Shown here piece after piece: positions 22,248-30,962 of a DNA stretch of 44,015 nucleotides (position 1 is the stretch's first letter; each line of letters opens with the position of its first letter). The translations under genes were made by a program, and so were the position numbers. The stretch covers positions 1-44,015 of the forward strand of contig DFFS01000062.1 of NCBI GenBank assembly GCA_002371075.1, written 5' to 3'. This DNA comes from Christensenella sp. UBA3770. GTDB taxonomy: Bacteria; Bacillota; Clostridia; Christensenellales; CAG-1252. Under the pieces are notes generated by a model. The model had not been told where the DNA came from. It was given only the letters and a program-made list of their open reading frames with translations, and did no database searches.

Positions 22248-24032
22248 ATGAGAAAGTTCGTGTCTAAGATAGGCGGTCAAGCCGTGCTTGAGGGCGTGAT
22301 GATGCGTGGCGAGAAAAGCGTCGCCACCGCCGTTCGCACCCCCGACGGCAGGATCGAGCTTGAGACGTCGAGGATCCAACAGGAGGAAAAGTGGTGGAAA
22401 AAAGTGCCCGTCCTTCGTGGGTTCTTAAACTTTTTCTATATGTTGATCATCGGCTCCAAGGTGCTTACGCGCTCGGCGGAAGTATATGGGGAGGACGTCG
22501 GCGCTCCGTCCAAGTTTGAGCTTTGGCTTGCGGAAAAGAGCAAGAAGAGCGTGATGGACATCGCCATCTACATCGGCGTGGTCCTCGGCGTGTTGTTTGC
22601 CATCGGGCTGTTCGTCGCGTTGCCGCTCGGCGTCGTTACGCTGTTGGAGTTTATCCCCGGCTTCGCGGGCATTCATTACGTGTGGCGCAACCTTATCGTC
22701 AGCGGCGTTCGCCTGATCGTGCTGCTTGGATACCTGCTTTTGGTCTCCCTCGTTCCGGATATCAAACGCGTGTTTATGTATCACGGTGCGGAGCACAAGG
22801 TCATCACCTGTTTTGAGCAGGGGGAGGATCTGACTGTGGAAAACGCGCGCAAGATGAGTCGCCTGCACGATCGTTGCGGCACAAGCTTCCTTGTCATCAC
22901 CGTTTTCGTCAGCGTGATCGCAAGCGCTTTCCTCCCGACGTTTGATTTTGTCGGCAACAAAATGCTGTCTTTCCTGCTTCGTTTCGCATCCCGTCTTGCG
23001 CTGCTTCCGGTGGTGGCGGGCGTCTCGTACGAAGTGCTCAAGGGGCTTGCCAAATTTGACAACGCGTTTGTGCGCGTCCTCAAAAAGCCCGGCTTGTGGT
23101 TTCAAAAACTCACGACGAGGGAGCCGGACGACGGCATGCTCGAAGTGTCCCTGACCGCATTCAAAAAGGTCATGGAAATGGACGCGGATGAGAGCATTCC
23201 CGCCCTCCGCTTCCACGTAAAAAAGGATTATCGCATCGTCAGAGCGGGCGTGCTTGCCGATCTTAAGGATTCCGACGAGGCGGAAGCTCTTGCGGATTGG
23301 ATCTTCGTCAAAGTTCTCGGCGTGGAGCGCAGCTTGCTTCCCACCGTGGAATTTGTGGAGGAAGAGCAGGCGGAACAAGCCGCGGCTTACGCCCTCCGCG
23401 TAAAAGAGGGAGAGCCGCTCCAATACGCCCTTGGCGAAACAAACTTCTATGGGATCGATCTCAAAACCGACCCGCGCGCTTTGATCCCCCGCGGGGACAC
23501 CGAAGTTTTGGTGGAAGAAGCGCTCAAATGCCTTCGCGATGGGGCTTCCGCGCTGGATATTTGCACGGGGAGCGGCGCCATCGCCATCGTCCTTGCCTTA
23601 AAAAGCGGGGCTGCGGTTACGGCGTCCGACGTCAGCGACGACGCGCTTGCACTCGCAGCGGAAAACATTTTGAAAACGGGCGCACAGGTAGCTCTTGTCA
23701 AGAGCGACTTGTTTGAAAGCGTTGAGGGGACGTTTGACCTCATCACGGCAAACCCGCCCTATATCCCGTCGGCGGAGGTGGACCGTTTGGACGCCTTTGT
23801 CAAAAGAGAACCTCGCTTGGCTTTGGACGGCGGTGAGGACGGATTGGATTATTATCGCAGGATCGCCGCGACGGTGGATGCCCGCTTGAACAAGGGCGGC
23901 GTCCTCCTATTGGAGATCGGCGCCGAGCAAGGGGACGCGGTACGCGCCCTGTTTGACAAAATCGGAAAGGTGGAAGTGATCCGTGACCTTGAGGGGCACG
24001 ATCGCGTCGTAAAGGTGACCAAGGATGTTTGA
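22248..24032 (+). CDS. prmC: Fusion of DUF1385 membrane protein and PrmC release-factor methyltransferase
   Basis: This 594-aa protein joins two usually separate genes. Residues 1-310 are DUF1385: the start SKIGGQAVLEGVMMRG, helices at about 105-165 and 213-262, and the conserved FMYHGAEHK (177-184) with its His and Glu. Residues 325-594 are PrmC: GEPLQYALGETNFYG (388-402), SAM motif LDICTGSGA (436-444) and substrate motif NPPY (502-505). PrmC methylates the glutamine of the GGQ motif in peptide release factors, and prfA follows with an 8-base overlap. The ATG at 22248 is chosen because the upstream in-frame ATG at 22191 lies in the rpmE terminator loop. No frameshift or stop is seen at the junction, so the fusion is real in this sequence. 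Confidence 0.9.
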   Translation: MRKFVSKIGGQAVLEGVMMRGEKSVATAVRTPDGRIELETSRIQQEEKWWKKVPVLRGFLNFFYMLIIGSKVLTRSAEVYGEDVGAPSKFELWLAEKSKKSVMDIAIYIGVVLGVLFAIGLFVALPLGVVTLLEFIPGFAGIHYVWRNLIVSGVRLIVLLGYLLLVSLVPDIKRVFMYHGAEHKVITCFEQGEDLTVENARKMSRLHDRCGTSFLVITVFVSVIASAFLPTFDFVGNKMLSFLLRFASRLALLPVVAGVSYEVLKGLAKFDNAFVRVLKKPGLWFQKLTTREPDDGMLEVSLTAFKKVMEMDADESIPALRFHVKKDYRIVRAGVLADLKDSDEAEALADWIFVKVLGVERSLLPTVEFVEEEQAEQAAAYALRVKEGEPLQYALGETNFYGIDLKTDPRALIPRGDTEVLVEEALKCLRDGASALDICTGSGAIAIVLALKSGAAVTASDVSDDALALAAENILKTGAQVALVKSDLFESVEGTFDLITANPPYIPSAEVDRLDAFVKREPRLALDGGEDGLDYYRRIAATVDARLNKGGVLLLEIGAEQGDAVRALFDKIGKVEVIRDLEGHDRVVKVTKDV

Positions 24033-25098
24033 CAAGCTGAAACAAATGAAGTCGCGTTACCTTGAGCTGACCGACAAACTTGCTTCTCCCGCCGTGATCT
24101 CCAACCAGCAGGAATGGCAAAAGGTCGCCAAAGAGCATTCCTCTCTTTCGGAGATCATCGTCAACTACGACGCCTATCTCAAGGCGGAAAGCACGGTGGC
24201 GGAATGCAACGAGATATTACTTGGCGAAACCGACAAGGAACTCCTTGCCCTTGCGGAGGAGGAAAAGGCGGATGCGGAAAGGAAGATGGCGTCCCTCAAG
24301 GACACCCTAAAGATCCAACTCCTGCCCAAGGATCCCAACGACGACAAAAACGTCGTTATGGAGATCCGCGCCGGTACCGGCGGTGAGGAGGCAAGCCTGT
24401 TTGGCGCGGTGCTGATGCGTATGTATATGCGCTTTGCCGAAAGGATGCATTGGAAGACCGAAGAGGTGGATATGAACATGACCGACCTCGGCGGCGTCAA
24501 AGAAGCAGTGTTTATGATCTCGGGCAAAGGCGCCTACAGCAAGCTGAAGTACGAGAGCGGCGCGCACCGCGTGCAACGCGTTCCCGCAACGGAGTCGCAG
24601 GGGAGGATCCACACCTCGGCGGCAACGGTAGCCGTTCTTCCCGAAGTGGAAGACGTGGATGCGGATATCAATCTCGCCGATCTCAAGATCGACACCTATC
24701 GCGCAGGCGGCGCGGGCGGGCAGTACGTCAACAAGACGGAAAGTGCCATTCGCATCACCCACTTGCCCACAGGGCTTGTGGTCACCTGTCAGGACGAAAA
24801 GTCGCAGATCAAAAACAAAGAAAAGGCGATGAAGGTCTTAAAGTCAAAACTGTACGACTATTATCGCTCGGCGGCGGATAAGGAATACGCCGAAAAGAGA
24901 AAGGCGCAGGTGGGCAGCGGCGACCGCAGCGAACGGATCCGCACGTACAACTATCCGCAAGGCAGGGTCACGGATCACCGCATCGGCATGACGCTTTACA
25001 GCTTGGAGCAGTTTTTGGACGGCGATATGCTGGAGATGCTTGACGCGCTTGCCCTCAACGAACAAAACGAACTTCTCAAAGGCAGCCGGGACGACTGA
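24025..25098 (+). CDS. prfA: Peptide chain release factor 1
   Basis: This 357-aa protein ends translation at UAA and UAG. It has HRVQRVPATESQGRIHTSA (about 192-210) and the catalytic GGQ in RAGGAGGQYVNKTES (about 226-240), whose glutamine is methylated by PrmC encoded just upstream. Length and the PATESQGR segment match RF1 rather than RF2, and no programmed frameshift is present. It overlaps prmC by 8 bases. The next gene starts 14 bases downstream. Confidence 0.96.
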   Translation: MFDKLKQMKSRYLELTDKLASPAVISNQQEWQKVAKEHSSLSEIIVNYDAYLKAESTVAECNEILLGETDKELLALAEEEKADAERKMASLKDTLKIQLLPKDPNDDKNVVMEIRAGTGGEEASLFGAVLMRMYMRFAERMHWKTEEVDMNMTDLGGVKEAVFMISGKGAYSKLKYESGAHRVQRVPATESQGRIHTSAATVAVLPEVEDVDADINLADLKIDTYRAGGAGGQYVNKTESAIRITHLPTGLVVTCQDEKSQIKNKEKAMKVLKSKLYDYYRSAADKEYAEKRKAQVGSGDRSERIRTYNYPQGRVTDHRIGMTLYSLEQFLDGDMLEMLDALALNEQNELLKGSRDD

Positions 25099-25112
25099 CC
25101 GAAGGAGGCAAT

Positions 25113-26528
25113 ATGATTTTTTACAACACACACAAACATTTGCTTCAGGAGCAGACCTATTCCTACTCCTTGCAGGACGTAGCGGAGCCAAACCTTTTCC
25201 GCGAGTTCTTTGATTACGACAATGTGCCGCGCACGGCGTTTGATTTTTTCACCGTGCCGATGAATACGCCGGAGTCGCTTTGGATCACCGACACGACCTT
25301 CCGCGACGGACAGCAATCCATGCAACCCTTTACCGTGGAGCAGATCGTGGACCTTTTCAAGATGCTGCATCGCTTGGGCGGCAAAAAGGGTATCGTCAAG
25401 CAGAGCGAGTTCTTTTTGTACAGCGAGAAGGACAGGGCGGCGGTGCGCGCTTGTCAGGAGCTCGGCTATGAGTTTCCGGAGATCACCAGCTGGATCCGTG
25501 CCACCGATTCCGACTTTGAGCTCGTCAAGGAGATGGGCATCAAGGAGACGGGCATTTTGGTCAGCTGCTCCGACTACCACATCTTCAACAAATTGCACTT
25601 GACCCGCGCGCAAGCGATGGACAAGTACCTTTCCATCGTCAAAAAGGCGCTGGACAGGGGCATCGTGCCGCGCGCTCACTTGGAGGATATCACCCGCGCC
25701 GATTCGTACGGCTACGTCGTCCCCTTTGTCAGGGAGCTCATGAAGCTTTCCAAAGAGAGCGGCATTCCGATCAAAGTGCGCGCGTGCGATACGCTCGGTT
25801 ACGGCGTGACCTATCCCGGTTCTTCTCTTCCGAGAAGCGTGCCGAGGACCATTTACGGTCTATGGCGTTACGGCGAGGTCCCCAGCGAGCAGATGGAGTG
25901 GCACGGTCACAACGATTTCTACAAGGTGGTCACCAACGCCGCCACCGCTTGGCTGTACGGTTGTTCCGCCGTCAACTGCGCCCTCCTCGGCATCGGGGAG
26001 AGGACGGGTAATTGCCCGCTTGAGGCAATGGCTGTGGAGTACGCGTCCTTAAAGGGCACGACGGACGGCATGGATCTTTCCGTCATCACCGAGATCGCGG
26101 ATTACTTTAAGAGGGAGATCGGCTACAAAATCCCCCCGCGTACCCCGTTTGTCGGGCGTGATTTCAACGTCACGCGCGCCGGCGTTCACGTGGACGGGCT
26201 GATGAAGGACGAGGAGATCTACAACATCTTTAACACCACCAAGATCCTCAACCGTCCGCCGATGGTTTGCGTGGATAACAACAGCGGTCTTGCGGGCATC
26301 GCGTATTGGATCAACAACCATTTCGCTCTTCCGGAGAGTGACAAGTTGTTAAAGTCCGATCCGATGATCTCCCACATCAAGGCAAGGGTGGACGAGATGT
26401 ACGCCAGCGGCCGTGTTCCCGCCATGAGCGACGACGAGCTGGACGAGCTGGTCAGAGAGGCGGACGAGGCGCGTTACAAGGCGTTTGTCGCAATTGCGGA
26501 GAAAGGCGTCAAGCACAAGAAGAAATAG
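25113..26528 (+). CDS. LeuA-like HMGL-family acyltransferase, candidate Re-citrate synthase
   Basis: This 471-aa protein belongs to the HMGL/isopropylmalate-homocitrate synthase superfamily. TDTTFRDGQQS (about 59-69) carries the metal-binding Asp and catalytic Arg, WHGHNDFYK (about 268-276) carries the two metal-binding His, and GIGERTGNCPLEA follows. It lacks the LeuA C-terminal allosteric domain. A clostridial group of this size in the same superfamily contains Re-citrate synthase, which condenses oxaloacetate and acetyl-CoA, and I consider that the likeliest role. Homocitrate or isopropylmalate synthesis cannot be excluded. No leu genes are nearby. GGAGG precedes the ATG. Confidence 0.75.
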   Translation: MIFYNTHKHLLQEQTYSYSLQDVAEPNLFREFFDYDNVPRTAFDFFTVPMNTPESLWITDTTFRDGQQSMQPFTVEQIVDLFKMLHRLGGKKGIVKQSEFFLYSEKDRAAVRACQELGYEFPEITSWIRATDSDFELVKEMGIKETGILVSCSDYHIFNKLHLTRAQAMDKYLSIVKKALDRGIVPRAHLEDITRADSYGYVVPFVRELMKLSKESGIPIKVRACDTLGYGVTYPGSSLPRSVPRTIYGLWRYGEVPSEQMEWHGHNDFYKVVTNAATAWLYGCSAVNCALLGIGERTGNCPLEAMAVEYASLKGTTDGMDLSVITEIADYFKREIGYKIPPRTPFVGRDFNVTRAGVHVDGLMKDEEIYNIFNTTKILNRPPMVCVDNNSGLAGIAYWINNHFALPESDKLLKSDPMISHIKARVDEMYASGRVPAMSDDELDELVREADEARYKAFVAIAEKGVKHKKK

Positions 26529-26580
26529 GCAAAAGGGCGGTTTTTTGCGTTTCCTTGTAAAATGCCGCCTATAAATATTG

Positions 26581-26586
26581 TATAAT
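26581..26586 (+). promoter_or_regulatory. Probable -10 box ahead of the P-loop protein and thrC
   Basis: A perfect TATAAT at 26581-26586. The nearest -35-like hexamer is TTGTAA at 26555-26560, 20 bases away, which is longer than ideal. It opens the P-loop, thrC, trpS, DUF5685, J-like operon. Confidence 0.45.
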
Positions 26587-26614
26587 AATAAAAAACTCAA
26601 AGGAGGACTTCATC

Positions 26615-27031
26615 ATGTTAAGAATCGTTTACGGAGCAAAAGGCAGCGGCAAGACCGCAAAGCTCATCGACGAAGCCAACGAAATGGTAAAAAAGACTTC
26701 CGGCAACATCGTGTTCATCACTTATGTCGACCGCTACAACTTTGACCTCAACTACAACATCAGGGTCATCAACGCCACCAACTTCGGCGTGGGCACGGAA
26801 GAGCAGCTTGCGGGCTTTGTGAAGGGCGTCATGGCGTCCAACTCCGACATCGACATCTTGTACATTGACGGCGCGCATCGCATCACCGGCAAGGCAGTTG
26901 CGGACATGGGCTTTTTCTATGACGAAATTGCCAAAGCAAGCAAAAACAGCGCCGTGGAGATCGTTCTTTCCGCCAGCACGGATGAACTTCCCTCCTTCTT
27001 GCAATCTTACGAAAACGAAAAGGTAAACTGA
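26615..27031 (+). CDS. Small P-loop protein of unknown function
   Basis: This 138-aa protein begins MLRIVYGAKGSGKTAKL, with Walker A G-A-K-G-S-G-K-T at residues 7-14 and a Walker B-like DILYIDGAHR at about 78-87, where DG replaces the usual DE. LSAST near 119 may be a sensor strand. The fold resembles a very small RecA-like or thymidine-kinase-like ATPase without further domains. It has a strong GGAGG site and a -10 box. It heads an operon, 5 bases before thrC. I do not recognise the family and assign no function. Confidence 0.75.
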   Translation: MLRIVYGAKGSGKTAKLIDEANEMVKKTSGNIVFITYVDRYNFDLNYNIRVINATNFGVGTEEQLAGFVKGVMASNSDIDILYIDGAHRITGKAVADMGFFYDEIAKASKNSAVEIVLSASTDELPSFLQSYENEKVN

Positions 27032-27036
27032 ACCAC

Positions 27037-28524
27037 ATGAAATATATCAGCACACGTAACGCCGCGCACGCCGTCACCGGCAGCGAGGCGATCCTGATGG
27101 GCATCAGCCCGGAGGGGGGGCTTTTCGTCCCCGAATCCTTTCCGCAACTTTCCCTTTCCGACATCGAGTCGATGGGGGAAATGACCTATGCGGAGCGTTC
27201 CGCAACGGTGATGAGCCGTTATCTCGACGAGTTTTCGTTTGAGGAACTTTTGGAAATTGCCAACCGCGCCTATTCCCGCTTCGACGACGAGGACACCTGT
27301 CCTTTGACCAAGATCGACGAGGGAATGTACGTTTTGGAGCTGTGGCACGGTCCGACCTATGCGTTTAAGGACCTTGCTTTGACGGTGCTGCCGCAGCTGA
27401 TCTCCGCTTGCAGAACCAAGAGGGGAGAAAAGGACAAGACGCTTGTCCTCGTTGCGACCAGCGGCGACACGGGCAAGGCGGCGTTGGAGGGCTTCAAGGA
27501 CGTCCCCGGCACCGAGATCATGGTGTTCTATCCCGATGAGGGCGTTGCCTATATGCAAAAGTTGCAGATGATCACGACGGGCGGCGACAACACCTACGTC
27601 GCGGGCATCAAGGGCAATTTCGACGACGCGCAAACCGCCGTCAAGAGCATCTTCACCGATGATTCCGTCCGCGCTTCGCTTAGGGAGGCGGGCTACGTGA
27701 TGAGTTCCGCAAACAGCATCAACTGGGGCAGGCTTCTCCCGCAGATCGCTTATTATTTCTCCTCCTACGTCGACCTGTTGACAAGCGGGGAGATCACGCT
27801 CGGCGACAAGATCAACTTCGTCGTTCCGACGGGCAATTTCGGCGACATTCTTGCAGGATACTATGCGATGCGTATGGGTCTTCCCGTAGGGAAGCTTGTC
27901 TGCGCTTCCAACATCAACAACGTGTTGACGGACTTTTTTAATTCGGGCGAATACGACGCCACGCGTGAGTTCCACAAGACGATCTCTCCGTCGATGGACA
28001 TCTTGATCTCGTCCAATTTGGAAAGGCTCATCTTTGAGCTTTGCGATCGCGACGACAAGGCGCTTTCCGCCATGATGGCGTCCCTCAAAAAGGACGGCAA
28101 GTACACCGTTCCGCTTTCTTTGGTCAGAAGCAAACTCGGCATGTTTGCGGCAGGCTACGCCGATGAGGATGAGACGATGGAAACCATCTACAACACCTTT
28201 GACGAATACGGTTACGTCGTGGATCCGCACACCGCGGTGGCGGTTGCCGTTTACAACGATTACTATATGACGTCGGGGGATACGGCGCCCTCCGTGATCT
28301 TGTCCACGGCAAGCCCGTACAAGTTTGCGCAAGACGTTTACGAAGCGGTGGGCGAATCGCAGGAAAGCGACCCGTTCAAAGCGGTCAAAAAACTGCATTT
28401 TCTCTCCGGTATGGAAGTGCCGGAAGGCATTGACAAGTTGGAAACGTTGGAAAAGCGTTTTACCGACGTTTTGCCGCGTGACAAGATCAAACAAAAAGTG
28501 CTTGCGCGCGTGAAAGGAGAATAA
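27037..28524 (+). CDS. thrC: Threonine synthase
   Basis: This 495-aa PLP enzyme converts O-phosphohomoserine and water to threonine and phosphate. ISPEGGLFVP near residue 23 and ELWHGPTYAFKDLAL (about 103-117), where K is the PLP lysine, are both present. SGDTGKAAL (about 147-155) is the PLP-phosphate loop and VPTGNFGDILAGYYA (about 267-281) is a substrate loop. Length and the N-terminal domain match the longer ThrC subtype. The ribosome binding site is weak (AAAAGG), so it may depend on coupling to the small P-loop gene just upstream. trpS follows 4 bases after its stop. Confidence 0.95.
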   Translation: MKYISTRNAAHAVTGSEAILMGISPEGGLFVPESFPQLSLSDIESMGEMTYAERSATVMSRYLDEFSFEELLEIANRAYSRFDDEDTCPLTKIDEGMYVLELWHGPTYAFKDLALTVLPQLISACRTKRGEKDKTLVLVATSGDTGKAALEGFKDVPGTEIMVFYPDEGVAYMQKLQMITTGGDNTYVAGIKGNFDDAQTAVKSIFTDDSVRASLREAGYVMSSANSINWGRLLPQIAYYFSSYVDLLTSGEITLGDKINFVVPTGNFGDILAGYYAMRMGLPVGKLVCASNINNVLTDFFNSGEYDATREFHKTISPSMDILISSNLERLIFELCDRDDKALSAMMASLKKDGKYTVPLSLVRSKLGMFAAGYADEDETMETIYNTFDEYGYVVDPHTAVAVAVYNDYYMTSGDTAPSVILSTASPYKFAQDVYEAVGESQESDPFKAVKKLHFLSGMEVPEGIDKLETLEKRFTDVLPRDKIKQKVLARVKGE

Positions 28525-28528
28525 CGAC

Positions 28529-29512
28529 ATGAGGATCTACAGCGCGATCCAACCCACCGGGTGCATCACGATCGGCAACTACATCGGCGCCATCAAAAAC
28601 TGGCTCGCTCTTCAAGATGACAACGAGTGTATCTTTTCCATCGCCAACCAACACGCTTTGACGGTCAGGCAGGACCCGCAGGAATTCCGCGCGCGGACGC
28701 TTTCCTTCTTCGCGCAGTTTTTGGCTTGCGGGCTTGACCCCGAAAAGAGCGTTTTGTACGTGCAATCACACGTTCATCAGCACAGCGAACTGCAATGGAT
28801 CCTCTCCTGCATGACCTATATCGGCGAGCTGGACAGAATGACCCAGTTCAAGGATAAGTCGCGCAAAAATGAGGATAATATCAATGCGGGTCTGTTTACG
28901 TATCCCGTGCTGATGGCGGCGGATATCCTTTTGTACAAGGCGGATATGGTGCCTGTCGGCAAGGACCAAAAACAACATTTGGAGCTTGCAAGGGACATCG
29001 CCGTCCGTTTTAACAACCGTTATGGCGAGACCTTTGTGGTACCCGAGCCCTATATTGCAAAGCAAGGGGCAAAGATCACCAGTTTGCAAAATCCGCTTGA
29101 GAAAATGAGCAAGTCGGACAAGGACCAAAACGCAACGGTGTCCATCATCGATCCGCCCGACGTCATTATGCGCAAGTTCAAGCGCGCCGTGACGGACAGC
29201 GACAACCGCATCGTGTTCTCGGAGGATAAACCGGGCATCTCCAACTTGCTTTCGATCTATTCCGCCTTTACGGGGGAAACGATCGAGGAGGCGGAAAAGA
29301 CCTTTGAGGGCAAGGGTTACGGCGACTTTAAACTTGCCGTCGGCTCTGCCGTCGCGGACGCCCTCCTTCCCGTGCAAAAGAAGTACGAAGAGTATCTTTC
29401 CGACAAGGCGGAGTTGGAGCGTATTATGAAAGCGGGGGCGGAAAAGGCGTCTTACCTTGCCGAACGCACCTTGCAAAAGGTCAAAAAGAAAGTAGGATTT
29501 ATCGTAAGCTGA
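28529..29512 (+). CDS. trpS: Tryptophan--tRNA ligase
   Basis: This 327-aa class I synthetase charges tRNA-Trp. The HIGH-type motif is in IQPTGCITIGNYIGA (about 7-21), with T-I-G-N as usual for TrpS, and the KMSKS motif is EKMSKSDKDQNA (about 193-204). GLFTYPVLMAADILLY (about 121-136) is a conserved core segment. AAGGAGAA precedes the ATG. No T-box leader is present, as it sits inside an operon. Its stop shares one base with the next start. Confidence 0.96.
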   Translation: MRIYSAIQPTGCITIGNYIGAIKNWLALQDDNECIFSIANQHALTVRQDPQEFRARTLSFFAQFLACGLDPEKSVLYVQSHVHQHSELQWILSCMTYIGELDRMTQFKDKSRKNEDNINAGLFTYPVLMAADILLYKADMVPVGKDQKQHLELARDIAVRFNNRYGETFVVPEPYIAKQGAKITSLQNPLEKMSKSDKDQNATVSIIDPPDVIMRKFKRAVTDSDNRIVFSEDKPGISNLLSIYSAFTGETIEEAEKTFEGKGYGDFKLAVGSAVADALLPVQKKYEEYLSDKAELERIMKAGAEKASYLAERTLQKVKKKVGFIVS

Positions 29513-30372
29513 TGTTTGGATACGTGACGCCCGACAAGCCCAATCTGTTTATGAAGGACTTTGTCCTTTTCCGCGCCAACTATTGCGGAGTTTGTCACGC
29601 AATGAAAAGGGAGAGCGGGCAGCTTGCGCGTTTGACGGTCAACTACGATATCGCCTTTTTCAGCGCTTTCTTCCACGACCTGTTGGGGGTGGAAAGAAAG
29701 ATCGTGATGAAGGGCTGCATCTTAAACCCAAAAAAGCGTCCCATCGTGGACGAGACCCCGCTGATGCGGGAGATCGCTCGATTCAACCTGATCCTCGCCG
29801 GCATCAAATTGCAGGACGACCGCGCGGATGGGGACGGCGGGTTTTTCAAGAGGCTCCTGTTCCGTCGTGCGATCAAGCGCGCGAGAAAGGCTTCGCCGGA
29901 ACTGGCGCTTCTTGCGGACGAGTGCTCCCAAAGGCAACTTGCGGAGGAAAAGAACGGCGCTTTCTTAAACGCCGCCGCGGAACCCTTTTCCGATATGATG
30001 AAAAAGGTGTTTCGCTATTTCGCAGGGGACAAGACCTCTTCGTCGGTGGAAAAGCTCGGCTACCTTTTGGGAAAGTACGTTTATTTTATGGACGCCCTTG
30101 ACGACTACGACGAGGACGCAAAAAGGAACAGGTTCAATGCCTTTCGCCGCACGTTTGGCGCCGCGTCGTTTGCGGAGCTGAAAGCGCAAAAGGGCGAGGA
30201 CCTTGCGTTTATTATGGAAGACATCGTCCGCGGGGTGGAAGACGCTTACCGCGACGTAAAAATGGGAGAGAACGAGGGCGTGGTCACCAATACCCTTTGG
30301 TACGGGCTACGCAGTCGCATCTCAACGGTATTAAACAGGGAGGACGGAAAATGCACAAGGATCCGTTTGTAG
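29512..30372 (+). CDS. DUF5685 family protein
   Basis: This 286-aa protein has the DUF5685 start, MFGYVTPDKPNLFMKD then YCGVCHAMKR with a C-x-x-C pair at about 25-28, and RLTVNYDIAFF. Two acidic clusters follow: LQDDRADGDG (about 100-109) and FMDALDDYDEDAKRNRFN (about 192-209). Paired Asp-rich helices recall the metal sites of trans-isoprenyl diphosphate synthases, so an all-helical metal-dependent enzyme is possible, but no activity is established. It starts on the last base of the trpS stop and overlaps the J-like gene by 22 bases. Confidence 0.8.
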   Translation: MFGYVTPDKPNLFMKDFVLFRANYCGVCHAMKRESGQLARLTVNYDIAFFSAFFHDLLGVERKIVMKGCILNPKKRPIVDETPLMREIARFNLILAGIKLQDDRADGDGGFFKRLLFRRAIKRARKASPELALLADECSQRQLAEEKNGAFLNAAAEPFSDMMKKVFRYFAGDKTSSSVEKLGYLLGKYVYFMDALDDYDEDAKRNRFNAFRRTFGAASFAELKAQKGEDLAFIMEDIVRGVEDAYRDVKMGENEGVVTNTLWYGLRSRISTVLNREDGKCTRIRL

Positions 30373-30962
30373 TACTTGGCGTAAACAAAGACGCCACGCA
30401 GGCAGAAGTTCAAGAAGCCTACGAGTCTCTTCGCGAGACCTATCGCGCGGAGATCCGCAACGAGGGCGACGAGGGCAAAAAGGCGGCGAAAAAGCTGTCC
30501 GAGGTCGAGGAAGCCTATCGCGAGGCGATGGAGATCCTTTCCCGCGGGAGCGAGGTCAAAGGGGTTTACGCGCACATTGCGGAGCTTTTGAAAGCAAACG
30601 ACCTTGACGGCGCCCAAGCCGCGCTTGACAATCTTTCCGACCGTGGGGCGGAGTGGCACTATTATCAGTCCGCCGTTTATCACGCCAAGGGGTGGAATTA
30701 CGAAGCCAAAGCTCAGCTTGAGATGGCGATCAATATGGACCCCGACAACAAAAAGTACAAAGATACGTTGGAGCGCATGAAGCGCCACGAGTCTGACGGA
30801 AACGGGGAATCCGCTTCGTCGTCCGGCGGACAGCAGCGCAGTTACCAAACCTACGAGCAAGGCTACGGACGCCGTCAGGGCGCGGCGGATTGTTGCACCA
30901 CGTTGATTTGCGCGGATTGCTGTTGCGAGTGTATGGGCGGCGACCTGATCCGTTGTTGCTAA
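30351..30962 (+). CDS. J-like protein without HPD, with TPR segment and cysteine-rich tail
   Basis: This 203-aa protein begins DPFVVLGVNKDATQAEVQEAY, the helix I-II pattern of a J domain. However, the HPD needed to stimulate DnaK is replaced by a run near residues 31-42 (YRAEIRNEGDEG), and KKLSEVEEAYREAMEIL gives helices III-IV. Residues 77-150 form a TPR-like helical pair (DLDGAQAALDNL, YEAKAQLEMAINMDPDN). The end carries nine cysteines in the last 25 residues (ADCCTTLICADCCCECMGG and RCC), which could bind metal or be a lipid-modified anchor. The ATG at 30351 is chosen because GGAGG is 6 bases upstream. It is probably a scaffold rather than a co-chaperone. Confidence 0.8.
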   Translation: MHKDPFVVLGVNKDATQAEVQEAYESLRETYRAEIRNEGDEGKKAAKKLSEVEEAYREAMEILSRGSEVKGVYAHIAELLKANDLDGAQAALDNLSDRGAEWHYYQSAVYHAKGWNYEAKAQLEMAINMDPDNKKYKDTLERMKRHESDGNGESASSSGGQQRSYQTYEQGYGRRQGAADCCTTLICADCCCECMGGDLIRCC

